A stretch of DNA of 64,000 nt from Dermatemys mawii. Taxonomy: Eukaryota; Chordata; Testudines; Dermatemydidae. Location of the stretch: the NCBI GenBank assembly GCA_007922305.1, contig ML677374.1:6211991-6275990 (forward strand), read 5' to 3'. Of this stretch, positions 11,222-22,435 are shown piece by piece; position 1 is the first letter of the stretch; the number at the start of each line of letters is the position of its first letter. The notes beneath the pieces were generated by a model. The model saw only the letters and a program-made list of their open reading frames with translations. It made no database searches and had not been told where the DNA came from. The position numbers and the translations under genes were made by a program.

Positions 11222-11303
11222 GGCCAGGTCTATACTACCCGCTGGATCGGCGGGTGGTGATCGATCTATCAGGGATCGATTTATCATGTCGTGTCTAGTC
11301 TAG
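11222..11303 (-). repeat. GGTCTACACT-family DNA element, one end
   Basis: GGCCAGGTCTATACTACCCG, then GGGTGGTGATCGATCTATC, ATCGATTTATCATG and GTCTAGTCTAG match the reverse complement of the right end of the copy at 52603-52876. The rest is missing, so this is a truncated terminal fragment. Its outer end is closer to the canonical terminal repeat than the decayed right end at 52876. Confidence 0.75.
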
Positions 11304-14300
11304 TCCTGGACTGTCTCCAAAGTCTGTCCCTTGCTTTTACCATTACTGCTTAAAAAAACTGCTCTATGCGCTGACAGTGTCTTTGTTCACAGCTTTCTTC
11401 CTCTTTGCCCTCTAATGGCCATCCAAGTCTCTCTAGATTTCTTCCTTGCCCTTTTCTCCAGATCAATTCGCCTCTTCAAGGCTCTGCTCACTTTCCCTTG
11501 CATCTAGTGCCTTGTCTCCAGCTGCCCCAGTGTTCGCAGCCAGGGTGAATCACAGGCGTACAACAAGGATATTTGTACAGGGTCACAGTTAACGTGGCTT
11601 GTGAGATGTTAGCTGTGACTTTCCAGACTTTGTAAACAATCTTGTTCATCGCGGCTTGGACTCTTCTGCCTTTCAACCATTTGGGGTTCAATGACTGTTA
11701 TGTTCTAGCAAGGGGTGGTTTTTAAAGGGTGGTTAAAAACTGGAACCGACGCAATTTTTTTCCTGAAAATCTTCCATTACTTTTTCAGCAGTTCTAATTA
11801 GATCAGGAGATTTTCTATATGGTGGTATTTTGAAGCCATTCTTTTCCAGAATTGGCCATCTTGAGTTCATAAAACTAGACATGTAAGTACTTGACTTTCT
11901 AGCCTCTTAATGGAAATCACAGGTCCATTTTGGGATGTGTATGCTTTTGTAATACTTCCAGGCCAGGGACCTCTTCTCTAATACCGTATGAAAAAACAAA
12001 AAGGTTGATAGAAGATGGATTGTTATATTAATGAAAAATTGCATCATTGGAAGAGCAGCTTTTCCTGCAAAATGCACCAATATAACTGAATCCACAGATG
12101 TGTTAGGGCCTCTCATATCACAAATGTTTGTCATCTTGGAAGAAAGTGGACAGGGCTTGTTCTTTAGCACCTGATGTGTCCTTACATGCTGTGAAGTACA
12201 AGCAGGGGAAGAAAAAGTAACACATAAGACAGTTTCTGCAGGGAAATTATTTAGTTAAAACTGACTGGCATTTTAAACAGGAAAACGGTACCAGCAACAT
12301 TTTCTTGCTATATTGGGAGAACCTAGCTATTTTTATATTGTAACTTGCAGTGCTCTGAGCTGGGGGAGATAAGATTTCATGTGAATGGGGGAAAAAAAAT
12401 CCTGGAAAAAATGTAAAGCTGGAACAATCCTGCAAATCCTTCATTGTTTATGTATCTATGCTCTCAAATGTGGAGCAGTCGTAAGAGAGAATTTGGAGGT
12501 GTAAGAGAGGTGGGGGGCTAGGTATATTTGCATCTTGTAGCTATTCTGGGGGTCATGCATACTTTGGAAAACAACTCTCCTACTTTTACCCTTCTTAAAA
12601 CCCATCTTCCCTTCTGCTCTTTCTTGCCAGGATATCTTTTTTTTAAAGAAGTTATTTACCTCCCAAAAGGCAAACTAAATAAATTACATATAAAAAATGA
12701 GCACAAACTTTCCCTCAGTTATCCAAATATACCAACTGTGAAAATGTTACTCCCTCTATCCCACCATTAAAGAAAGAGGGTCAAGCAATGAAGACCCATT
12801 ATTTATTTAGCAGTTTTTCCTCCTCTTTTAAAGGGGTTTTGTGAAACCCACTGCTTGATCCTGTAAGGTGCAGGATGCCAGCAGTCCCATGGATTTTGTT
12901 GATGACAGAGGAAGTTTCTGTAAGTGTTGCACTAAAAATGCGGTGTGTTTGAATTTAAACATTTAGGACTGGAAACCCACATAGTGCAGCTGTGTGTGAG
13001 TGCATGAGAAAAGGTGAAACTGACCAGACTAGTTTCGCTGTTCCTGGTGAATCAAATCCAGAAAACAAACCATCATTCATTGTTTCACCAGACCCACATA
13101 TTCAGAAACCATGAGATGGGCTTAAATGGTGAGATATAAAATATGTTTTGAGTTCCTTTTTATTTGCCTTCCTGTTTTTGATCCCTTAACATGCACAAAG
13201 GGTGTATTTTCAAGCTTTTTGCTGCAACCATGAGGGCTAGAAACTTTTTAAAATGAAAGTTGAGATCCTCACATAATCACATGCCTCCAAGAGCTGAGGA
13301 ATTGGGAAAACAATCAACTTTATCAAGACTTGTGATTAAAACTGTGAGAGTTGATAACACTATAAATGGCAACAAATAAATTAGGGATCTGAGAGGATTT
13401 CCCCCCCAAATACAGCTCTCACCTGCTTCATTTGGAATGGTGGGAATGGTGAATATTTAGCACCTCTGTAAATCATACCTTTTAAAAAGCTAAGCACTGA
13501 AGCTTCCTAAAATGGGTAAGGTTTAAAAGAAAAATGTATATTTTGGCAGGGTCCCTTTTTGAACACTGTCTGGTGGAAGAACACCAGGGCAGAGTTGCTC
13601 TGCACAATTGTCTAGGTCCCTCTGGTCTTTGTTGGCTGTTTGAAATCCTGTAGTAAGTGAGAGGAAGGTTGGTTTATGAGGCCTCAGCCTTTTAATAGGG
13701 TTTTTTTTTAATGACTCAAGTGGGATACAGTGTCAGTAATTTCTTTTGATGTTAACTGAAACCACACATTAAATGGTGCCTAAAAGAGAACAAATATTTC
13801 CTAAGTGTGAAATATACCTAAGCTAGTCTCAGCACCTCCTGGTTACATATCTGGGTTATTATAAGAGAAAGAGGCATCTTGCCCTTTTGATGAATTAGGG
13901 TGGTGGAGGTGACTTTCCTGCAGGAAGATCAGAGACTGGCAGGTATGATTTGTCTAACTCTTTTTCCAGGTTGCTGCCTGGCCCAGTTGAGAAATCATTT
14001 ATTACAAAGCCAGGCTGCTGTTCTGGAGCGCTTGCCCGCTGTGGTATGCGATTCAGTGAGCGCTGTGTTTGGGGGCACTAAGGGGCTTGATCTTGAAACC
14101 AGGACTGGTGCAAGGGGTTCTACTGGGGTCAGTGGGACTGTTGCATGAGGAGGGGCTTCAGGGGCTGTCCCCAAAAGTAGGTGTGGTAGGGCAGCACTAT
14201 TGGCGATTTATACTTTCTCTTGTCTGGGGCACGGCCCTATAGGAGCAATTTGTAGCCAATCAGAATAAGAGACAGAATTGGCCCAGGCCTACATCACTGC

Positions 14301-14518
14301 AAGAGAACAGGGTTTGAATCCAAGAGGCCAAGGTATTTACTTTTGAGGACCGTGAAAATTGACCCTGCCGAGGAATGTTACGTTTAGTATTTTGTTTTTT
14401 ATTCCTTACCTGTTAATAACAAACAACTTTTTGGTTGCAAGCAGCTGAAACCTGTTCCCTTACAGGCTATTGTGGGGTGGCTTTTTTCCTCCAATGAACT
14501 CATGTTGGGTAGTTATAG
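11304..14518. other. Non-coding unique sequence
   Basis: About 3.2 kb of largely AT-rich sequence without a recognised repeat or exon. A TTTTTCCAG acceptor-like site occurs at about 13962-13970 inside an open frame (13900-14148), and a B-box-like GGTTTGAATCC is at about 14311. Neither is enough for a gene call. Confidence 0.55.
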
Positions 14519-14800
14519 GAGCAGCTCTGGTCTAGTGCAGTGTTTCTCAAACTTTTTGACATCAGGGACCAGCTTGCTGCCTTCCCAAACTAGGCCAGGC
14601 AGATCTCTAGGACTGGCACCGGTTCAGAGACCGGTTGTTGAAAAACACTGGTTCTAGTGTACTGAGCACAGGGTTGGGAGTCAGAAGATTCTTCACAACT
14701 CTTCCACTGACTGACTTTGTGTCCCTGGGCAAGTCTCTTAAGCCTCAGTGACTCAATTTCTTGAGGATAATGATTTTTAGCTCTGTAAAGTGGCATGCTC
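14519..14800 (+). repeat. MIR/CORE-SINE split by a hAT-like element
   Basis: The left piece (about 14519-14537) ends in CTCTGGTCTAGTG, the head of a sauropsid MIR. The right piece resumes after 14650 with TTCTAGTGTACTGAGCAC and GGTTGGGAGTCAG, then TCTTCCACTGACTGACTTTG, TGTCCCTGGGCAAGTCTCTTA and CCTCAGTGACTCAATTTC. The order and spacing fit one plus-strand MIR interrupted by the element at 14538-14650. The 'CCTCAGTTTCC' core is decayed. Confidence 0.8.
14538..14650. mobile_element. Small hAT-like mini-transposon
   Basis: The termini read CAGTGTTTCTCAAAC and TTGTTGAAAAACACTG, imperfect inverted repeats of the CAGTG...CACTG type usual for hAT elements. The flanks are GTCTAGTG on the left and GTTCTAGTG on the right, an 8-bp target duplication with one extra T. 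At 113 bp it cannot encode a transposase. Length, termini and duplication support hAT, but the family name is undetermined. Confidence 0.75.
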
Positions 14801-14904
14801 TCTCTAGATGCCCAGTGTTTTATGTAATCCTTTTCACTTACTGCTTATGATAGGGTTGCCCATGAGGGCTAAGCCATTGGGGCTGTCCTTCTCCTTAATA
14901 TATC

Positions 14905-14924
14905 GATGTTTGGACTCTGGTTAA
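14905..14924. repeat. 20-bp direct repeat, first copy
   Basis: GATGTTTGGACTCTGGTTAA occurs here and again exactly at 15556-15575, 651 bp downstream. The flanks differ immediately outside the match. It may be part of a diverged repeat family or a chance or duplicated motif. Confidence 0.7.
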
Positions 14925-15164
14925 GGTACAATGCACCATTGTTATTTTTTCCTTCTTGCCAGACTCTGAGAACAAATCTATGCAGGTTTTGAAACTGGTA
15001 CAGGGGATAAAACACACAAGCTGTAAAACAAAACGCAGCCCACGCTTCCTCCCTCCAACATCCCCCCACCCCACCAGCTTTCAGCTTTACAGTGGCAAGA
15101 TTCTTTCCCCCCAGACGCAACAGGGCTTTCCTCCCCCTGCTGTGGCAGAAATGACAGCCTGCCA

Positions 15165-16850
15165 TAAGTCTAGTCTTGGAGAGGCAAGGGCCCTGGAGAG
15201 GCCAGGGAAGAGTTGCTTGAGGCCTCCTTCACGGCAGTTGCTTATAATTGCAAATAGTGTGATATTTAAAGAGGCAGGGGAGGGGGAAGATCTTTTCGCT
15301 TCAGGCTAGAAAGCGAGAGATTCAGAGCTGGCTGCTATGGTCATCGGAGGTGAAGAATAAGTCATAAATGATCTGAGGGCAAAGGCCAAGTATAGACTGA
15401 TAGCTGCATTGTTCCCAGCAGCCTTGGAAAGGACCTTGCTGCCCCACCGTGCTTGCAGCTCAGATCAGCTTAACCCTTCCCTCTTCAGCCCTGCTAACAA
15501 TTAGATAGCAAAGTCCAATGGGGGAAAGCCGTACATTACTTGGATTTAAATACGAGATGTTTGGACTCTGGTTAATCTTTAGGAGGAGAATTTTGGCCCA
15601 TGTTCCCTTCCATTCATTTTTTTTTTTCAATGGTTTGGGGGAGCTTTGGTGGCCCACAAGAGGTGCGGGGACTCGCGAGCTTGAATTTGAAATTCTTCTT
15701 CTGTGAGATGCAGTCAAAATTCTCTGCTGCTTTGAGCATCCCCTTCCCCCACCCCCTCGTAAATCTGTTGGCCTAAGCCTGGCGGTGCACACGGCAGTGG
15801 GTTGAACACACAAGGAACCCCTGGAAGAGCTAGGATTTCTGTGAATGATGAGTTTGGTGATATTTGTCCAGCATCACTTGTCCCCTTCACCATTCCTCCT
15901 TGACGATCAAGGCCTGGGACCTGTTTAGAAGTGGCCTGTTACTTGCATGCTGCTGAGTGGGAGTCAGGGAGTCCAAGCCCAAGCCCATTTCATTTATGGG
16001 CCCATGGAAGTGACAATAGGGGGCTGCTTTAGCTTCCTCTTTCTCACACCCTTCTCCTGCTTTTCCAGCACCCCTTTAACCTGTCCACTATGCCCATGGA
16101 GACTCTCGTGAGCCAGAGTAATACATGACCTACAAAGGGGTGTAAGTGATACATAGGTAGGTAGGCATAAGGGAATATTAGGTGGAGGGCTGGGAGAAGG
16201 TTTGTCCCCCCTGAATTTGGCCTTCAGTTCTTCATGGTTGGATAACCACTCACAAACACCCAGATGCCCAGACACTGCCCTGAGGCTGTGATGGGCAGGA
16301 TGCCCCCAGTTCCTTATGGCCCTCCTTGAAAGGCTGTTTTAGGACCCTGAGCAGTGCCTGGGGGAGGCATTGGGGCTAGGAGGATAGACTCCAATCCTAA
16401 CCAGGCTTCATGCCTCCCAAATCCTGACCCTGAGCCGACCAACTAGAGTATTTGTGCTGTGTGCAAAGGCTTCTCCCTGCCCTCTTAGGGAGGGAGCCGG
16501 TATCTCGCTGGATCGGTTTCAGCAGCTGGCCACATAAGCATCCATCAGTCATTGTCCTCGGTTAATGCTCAAGCCAGCTGTGGCAGATGGCCAGCGGCCA
16601 TGATACGATCTTCCTGGAGCAGAGAGGGGAAGTTGCTGGCTTTGAATCTCCACTTGCCTTCCTGCTCCCGGAGATGAAACTTCTTTCATCTGTAAAGAAA
16701 GCGCAGGGAAAGCAGATTCTCAAAATGTCTGAGCCAGTGCAAGAGCGCAGCTGGCTCGCTGCACAGCTTGGCCTGTTTGAATTTGCAGGATGCTCCTGGT
16801 GTAACAGGGGCCTGCTGATGGTGCTTCCCTGACCAACAAGGCACCAACTA
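15165..16850. other. Non-coding, nothing recognised
   Basis: Moderately GC-rich sequence containing the second copy of the 20-bp direct repeat (15556-15575) and a T10 run at about 15619. No repeat family, RNA gene or exon was recognised. Confidence 0.55.
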
Positions 16851-16851
16851 G

Positions 16852-17035
16852 GAGAGGCAGTATGGACTAGTGGCCAAAGTAAGCACCGGGAATTGAACAG
16901 GAATTCTAATACAGACACTGCCACAGACTTGTTAAGAACTTGGGACAAGTTGCTTAAACACCCTGTGCCTCAGTTTCTCCTCTTGTAATATGTGTGGGGG
17001 AGGTGATTGTAAAGGCCTTTGAGATCATGACTTGG
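16852..17035 (+). repeat. MIR/CORE-SINE, near full length
   Basis: The landmarks run in order: GAGGCAGTATGGACTAGTGG (head), GACACTGCCACAGACTTG, TTGGGACAAGTTGCTTAAAC, CCTGTGCCTCAGTTTCTCCTC (core) and GTAAAGGCCTTTGAGATCATG (3' part). This is the sauropsid form of MIR in plus orientation, and it is missing only the ATT-rich tail. Confidence 0.88.
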
Positions 17036-17221
17036 GAGTTCCTACCATGGGATCGTGTGGAGCCCTGAGATAGCACCACTCATTCCCCATCTGATAGCGA
17101 AATGGGGCCCATCTCAAGTTGCTTTGTGCATTTTCATCCACTTACAGTGACGTTTTGCTCTGTGTGGAATGAACGTCTCGCTCCACTCTGCGTGTGTGTT
17201 TTACAGGGTTATTCTGCTGAG

Positions 17222-17330
17222 TTTTGTCTGAATTTACACCAGAATAGCTGAGGTTAGCACCTGACCTGCCGATTCCATGAGCCAAATTCATCCCGGGCAT
17301 AACTCCACTGAAGCTGATGGCATTTCGTCA
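17222..17330. repeat. Foldback element, AATTTACACC family
   Basis: GTCTGAATTTACACCAGAA on the left and GCCAAATTCATCCCGGGC, then ATAACTCCACTGAAG on the right resemble a sauropsid palindromic repeat centred on 'ACTCCATTGAAGTCA'. The arms are strongly decayed. Related words occur at 26461-26545 and 39464-39545. Confidence 0.4.
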
Positions 17331-18344
17331 GGGAAACATCTAGCTTAGTATGTTCTTCAGCAGGAGAGCTCTGATGGGGGCGGGGGGGAAATAAACCCCT
17401 TTTACTGTCACCGAGCCCTGCCATTGCTGGCCACCCCGCACCCGGCCTGCATTATCCCTTGAATCAAAGCAGAAGTTGGCAAAGAACAATGTTTAACTGG
17501 AGCCTGTGATCCTCAGGTGTGACCCTCCGGGCCCTGTCCCAATGAGATGCACAGTCATGCTCTCTCCCAGACGCTGGGTTAAAGATTTGCTTGGGGCCAG
17601 TCAATAGCACGCACTGAGTATCTTCCTCAAGAGTGTGTCTGCTCTTTTCCTGCTTCGAAGGAGCAGCCCTTGAGTCTCAGTCCCCTACTTGAATCACTGC
17701 ACTATCTCCACTTCATCAGAAACCAGAGCGTTCGAGTCTTTGATGATTGTTGTGTCTCCCGGTGTCACAGAACTACTTACCCTGTGATTTTCACTTTAAT
17801 CACTGATCCACTATCTCTAGTGCTGCCCATGGAACAGTTCAAATTGTAATTATAGGAAGCTCATCTGCTGCAAGCCACAAAGCAGGCTTTACCATATGCC
17901 TTTAAAGGTGAACTAATGTCATGATGAAATAACTATGTTTTGCTGCAGATTGATACCGCTGGCTCAGAAGTTAACATACGGGATGAAAGCTCTGACATTT
18001 TGCAAGCTGCACAATCGCACTCCAAGTCATGTTAACCTAACATTCCCTGTTGTTTTACAAGGGATCTGTAGGTAACCGGCAAGTGTCCTCAGATGCCAGG
18101 GATAGGGAGAGTATTTTGATATAACAGGGTTGGGCTGAAGTGGGCTATGGCAGCCGGTGATGGTGCTTTTCCAAGGGCGACTCCTAGGGCATGGAACTTT
18201 CTTCCATCCCTGCCCCACACGTCTTAGTATCTCCCGCCACGTCTAAATGGCCCCGGAAATCTCTTTATTATAATCACTGTTACCCTCCATAGTCAGAAAC
18301 CTTTTCAGGTTGTTGGTTTTACCTGAGCTACCGTAGCAGCAAGC
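17331..18344. other. Non-coding, nothing recognised
   Basis: Unique-looking sequence. A G-rich run, GGGGGCGGGGGGG, lies at about 17376-17388. No exon, RNA gene or named repeat. Confidence 0.5.
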
Positions 18345-18492
18345 GGTCCTGGCAGAGGTCATTGTGTTTGGCGCTGTACACAAGCCTGGTGAGAGAGAGT
18401 TCCTGTTCCAGAAAGTTTCTAGTCTAAATAGATCAGACAGACACAGGGTGAAGTGACTTGCCCAAGGGCATTGTCACAGCCTGGACACTCAT
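18345..18492 (-). repeat. CORE-SINE with L2-like tail, reversed
   Basis: GTTTGGCGCTGTACACAAGC, then TTTCTAGTCTAAATAG, CAGACACAGGGTGAAGTGAC and TTGCCCAAGGGCATTG repeat the landmark order seen in the reversed copy at 10048-10300. The head end is degraded. Confidence 0.7.
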
Positions 18493-18546
18493 CCTCTTGT
18501 AGCCTTTTAATGCTGGTTAATATAACAATCCATCAATCAGAGAGAC

Positions 18547-18665
18547 TTGGTGGGAGAGGTATTATCTTTTAAAGCTGGTTTCTCTCTCCAACAGAAGTTG
18601 GTCCAACAAAAGATATTATCTCAACCACCTTGCGTCTGATATCCTGGGACCAATCTGGCTCCCGT
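18547..18665. repeat. Hairpin repeat, ATATTATCT arms
   Basis: The left arm at 18547-18570 (TTGGTGGGAGAGGTATTATC TTTT) and the right arm at 18608-18631 (AAAAGATATTATCTCAACCA CCTT) are imperfect reverse complements enclosing a 37-bp loop, itself containing CCAACAGAAGTTGG, a small palindrome. Words such as CCAACAGAAGTTGGTCCAA and ATATCCTGGGACC belong to a dispersed repeat I recall from turtles and crocodilians; its class is uncertain. Confidence 0.6.
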
Positions 18666-18759
18666 TACACTGCACATATTCATTCTGAAACACATTCCAG
18701 GCAAACATCTAAGGGAAGAACTTCACAAACGCGAGTGAAATAAGGCTCTCGGTACCTTG

Positions 18760-18890
18760 GTGACGTCGGAAGTACTGTTTGGTTCCCCCAGTAAAACGGG
18801 GGTGTTGTGGTACGGAGAGGTGATGTGATTTGCCCAAGGCGTGTGGAAGAGCTGGGAATAATCCAGTCTCCTGACTCATGAGTGCTGGAA
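18760..18890 (-). repeat. MIR/CORE-SINE fragment, reversed
   Basis: CCCAGTAAAACGGGGGTG, GGAGAGGTGATGTGATTTGC, CCAAGGCGTGTGGAAGAGC and CCAGTCTCCTGACTC follow the reverse MIR order. Together with the copy at 18345-18492 and the hairpin at 18547 it forms a cluster of three old insertions within about 550 bp. Confidence 0.65.
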
Positions 18891-21705
18891 AGCACAGGAG
18901 GGAACCAGCTAAGCTGGAATCATCCCCTTTCCACTAACACTCAGCATTGACCTCAACTGATTCCCTAAATCCTTAAGATCAAGGCCAACTCAGCCCTTTG
19001 CTTCTCTGAGATGGATAAACGGAGCTCCGTGCACTTTGCTGTGAGTAGCTCTTTCAGATGAGGCCTCTCAAAGGGAAGAGGTCATGTCTGCTCTGTGTGA
19101 ACACTAGTGATCCCATGAGAACCCACAAGTGTAAGGATCCTATCAAAATTTCCTTGCTGCTGGCTTGTTGCTGACCTCTACTCCAGAAGTAGCTGCATTT
19201 CAATGCCACTATATCCACCTACTTTAATGACGAGCTTGGAATATCTGCCAGTAAGGTGCCATATGAAATATTTTCTCCCTCCCATTATAGTATGTAACTT
19301 TTTCTTCCCCTGCTCTTTAATTAAAGATTTTTATCTTGGAAACAGTCCCGAGATCTAAATACCCAAAAGCTTCCCGTATCCTAGTTGTTTCAAAATCTCC
19401 CAACTCTGCCTCTGGGTCAAATTGTTTCTTGCCTTCCTCTTCTCCCTCGCCCTCCTGTAACCAGCCACATAAAGATAAGTAACGAAGATGGTTTTATTGC
19501 AAGCAGCTGGAGAAAATCACGTTGCTTCACCTTCCATAAAATAGCCGAGCCTCACCCTTTTATTTTTTTTATCCTGCCCATTCTCACATCCACTATAAAA
19601 GGGACATCAGTTATAAACATTTCCTGTTTGTGCATACAGTCTTCCCGTGCTTATGATGTATAGACTGACAAAAGGCTTAATGCTTTGAATATATAAAACA
19701 CAAGGCCTGTGCAATGGAGGGTGACAGTTGCCCTTTAATGTTCTGCTTTTTAAAGATCAGGGTAGAGTTCAGAAAGCAGAGTCATGAGGTTTAATGATTT
19801 AATGGGGACGACTGGGGAGCAAAAATAGTTACTACACCCTGGGGAAAAGTGGTTCCTCATACATATTACTTTAGCCTAATGGCCTATGAATGCTTCCTCG
19901 GTGACATAGGAGGGTGTCACGGTACATAGACTCTATAATACTGAATGGGTTGATTAAATGCATATTAAACAATACTAAATTGGAAAAAAAGGCACCACCA
20001 ACTGTATTTATTCTGTTCTTACAAAATGTTGTTACTCATTCCATTTCATTTGCAATATTATTATAATTTTTCCCCCATTGCGTGCTCATTTCTCGTCGCA
20101 GGGCGATGGAACCAAGTGTAAACACCGCTGATGCGTCAGACGTGGCAGAATTGTAATTTGAAGATTGATCAGGGGGTGGGGGAATGGTGCCATGGAGTAA
20201 TACTGAACTCCATTGCTCGTCCGGGGGCGGGAAAGGGAAAGGAGAATCCCAGTTGTGCTTGGCTGGACTGTTAGAAGGGTCCTGAGGTAAAACAGTGAGA
20301 TGCTGGTGAAATATATCGAACAAGGAGAATAGAGTGTTCTGTCTGGAAACTGGCTTCTCCATCCTCTATCCTGGTTCAGCTCCATCTTTTGATATCTTCA
20401 TACCATTGTGTGGGTGAAGCTACTTTGCAATCTGCTGACTTGAAATTCCAGTAGAAATTAGCCAGAATGCGTAACTGGGTTTTGCGTTCCTCTTTTGCCA
20501 CTCAGTGACATTCTCCACATGCTACCTGGGTGATCTCCTACAAGCAAGCTGTGGTTTCCAGCTTGTGAAATTGCTAGTTTTGTTGCTTATCCAGGCTAAG
20601 AATTCAATGTGAAAGGCATGGAAGGCAAGCTTTGTGGCCAGCTGATATCTCTTCTGCTGGGCTTTGCTTTTTCTAGGGCTAGCTGATCTTCCCTCCATTC
20701 ATAATTCACTGATATCTTCTGCTAATGATCACACAGAGCCTAAATTCTGCCAGCTTTGCTCATAGGAGTCCGAACAATGAGTCCTCTACAGAAGTATGTA
20801 CTACTCCACAGTAGTAAGGGTGGCAGAGTAGACCGTACAACTAGCAGGTGATTTCTCGTATAAATGTAAATCTCACACACACGTATATGAATATGCGTAT
20901 TTGCTCATGCATACCCAAGACAAAAAGATGTCTCTTCCTCCTCCTTTTTATCCCCCAAATGCAAAAGGGAAGATATTAACAGTTGCCTAATCTTGTGTGG
21001 CACATGGAGTAATCTAGGCGAAGCTAATCTTTTCTGGAGAGAGGGTTCTGATAGGCTAATTTACCAGTATGTGACTTAATCATGATACAAACTGTTAATT
21101 TAGTCTGAGTGTTTAAAAGCTTGCTTTGAAAGAAGGCCGATTTAAGTCTCATGATGGAAGGCTGGATCTACCATTCTGCTTGGGTAGAGGGGAATTTTTA
21201 TGCCAATGTCCAGTCTTGTGTGAAATATTGTATGTTCATCTTTTCTGCTTCCTCTGTGACTTTCATATTCCCTTCCAAATCTTGATCTCTTGATTGACAA
21301 CACCTTTTTCTATGGCCCTGCCAAGAGCCTGGATTTTAGTTTCCTTTTCTTTCTCTTTTCCCTCAATCAGTTTCTTATTCCGCACCATGTGGTTTCAAGC
21401 ACAATTTACAATTCTCCATACTGCAGAAGTAGCTTGAGCTGATGAGTCTGCTGAAGAGCAACTCCAAATTAAAGAGACAGGGCAAATTGCTTCTGTATAG
21501 GACTGCAGCATGGCTGCAAAAGAGAGAGAGAGAGAGAGATTGTTTTGACTGGAGAAATGATTTTCAGAATGAGTTGGGAGGGGTAAGGGATTAACTCAAT
21601 GGCGTTATATGGGAATTATTCTCAGACCCATGTTCTTCCTTTCAAGTCTTGTTGATTTGACTAGAACAGTGTTCAAATATTTGCTCACATCCTCCATGTG
21701 AACCG
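18891..21705. other. Non-coding unique sequence
   Basis: About 2.8 kb without a recognised repeat family or exon, ending with an (AG)n run at 21521-21539. Two overlapping minus-strand frames at 20036-20385 are low in information and have no domain. Confidence 0.55.
21521..21539. repeat. (AG)n microsatellite
   Basis: Nine and a half uninterrupted AG units. The preceding bases CAAAAG and following ATTG are unique. Confidence 0.9.
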
Positions 21706-21709
21706 CTCA

Positions 21710-21749
21710 ATGCATCGCAAAAGTACGTGATGCGTTGCAAGAGTACACG
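21710..21749. repeat. 20-bp tandem duplication
   Basis: ATGCATCGCAAAAGTACGTG is followed directly by ATGCGTTGCAAGAGTACACG, two 20-bp units that match at 15 of 20 positions. It lies 130 bp upstream of the 41-bp tandem repeat. Confidence 0.8.
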
Positions 21750-21875
21750 AATAGGAAGGGAGGAGAAAGCGTTGATCAGGCTGGGTAACAGCTTTCATTA
21801 AAACCTCATGGAATGTGGTTCAAGCAATGCCTCTTCGGAGACCCACCCTATTCCAGGTCGTTGTCTTAAACAAAA

Positions 21876-21975
21876 ATCGGTGTGTGGAGTGTATAAAATA
21901 CCGACTGATGGCATTAATCGGTGTGTGGGGTGTATAAAATACCGACTGATGGCATTAATCGGTGGGGGGTGGAAG
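21876..21975. repeat. 41-bp minisatellite, about 2.4 units
   Basis: Units start at 21876, 21917 and 21958, each with ATCGGTG; the third is partial and runs into GGGGGG. Units one and two differ at a single base (TGTGTGGAG against TGTGTGGGG), so the duplication is recent or homogenised. Each unit carries TATAAAATACCGACTGATGG. Confidence 0.92.
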
Positions 21976-22067
21976 ATTAGGGGAATTGAAATAATGCTGC
22001 TTGGAGAAAGGATGGGTAGCACAGCCATCTTCGTGTTCAAAGCTACCACCAAGTGTGTGAAACAGGC

Positions 22068-22375
22068 TGCTGCTTCGAGTAGTATCCCTGTGGGCGCTCC
22101 GTGGGCACGCAGCCATGCACTTCTGATGGCAGATTTTCATCCACTATGCATGCAGGCCCCGTGCCTGCACCCAAGAGGCCCCCTCCCCCAACACTGTATC
22201 CCCTCATACCTGAGCTTGTGGGTTCTAGGGCACAGGAGTGGCTCTGCCAAAGCCACTCCTGAAAATCTCTGCTCCAGCGCCCACGAACACGCTCCCATCC
22301 TGATGTAGGACACCCATGGGCAGGGCCGCATCTCGAACTCGTTACTGTACAAGGTGAGGAACCTCTCCTTTCAGG
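22068..22375. repeat. Dispersed reptile repeat fragment, CTTCGAGTAGTATCC type
   Basis: It begins TTCGAGTAGTATCCCTGTGG, then GGCGCTCC, and ends with GACACCCATGGGCAGG, CTCGAACTCGTTACTGTACA and AGGTGAGGAACCTCTC. I recall these words from a moderately repetitive turtle family whose consensus reads 'CTTCGAGTGTCCCTGTGGGTGCTCC' at one end. Approximate inverted similarity between the ends fits a DNA element, but the class is unproven. A 7-bp hairpin, TGCAGGC/GCCTGCA, lies at 22151-22169. Confidence 0.55.
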
Positions 22376-22435
22376 AGATGGCTGAGCAGCGTTGGGTTTT
22401 CAGCCAAACAGTAGACCAAAGTTGGAAAAGAAGGT

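Noticed and set aside
13900..14148. Possible exon with an acceptor-like TTTTTCCAG
   Set aside because: Only one splice-like site, no matching donor with a conserved frame, and no protein similarity known to me.
21808..22308. Plus-strand open frame of 166 codons
   Set aside because: It runs through the 41-bp tandem repeat and the dispersed repeat fragment at 22068; the duplicated peptide segment comes from the tandem DNA.
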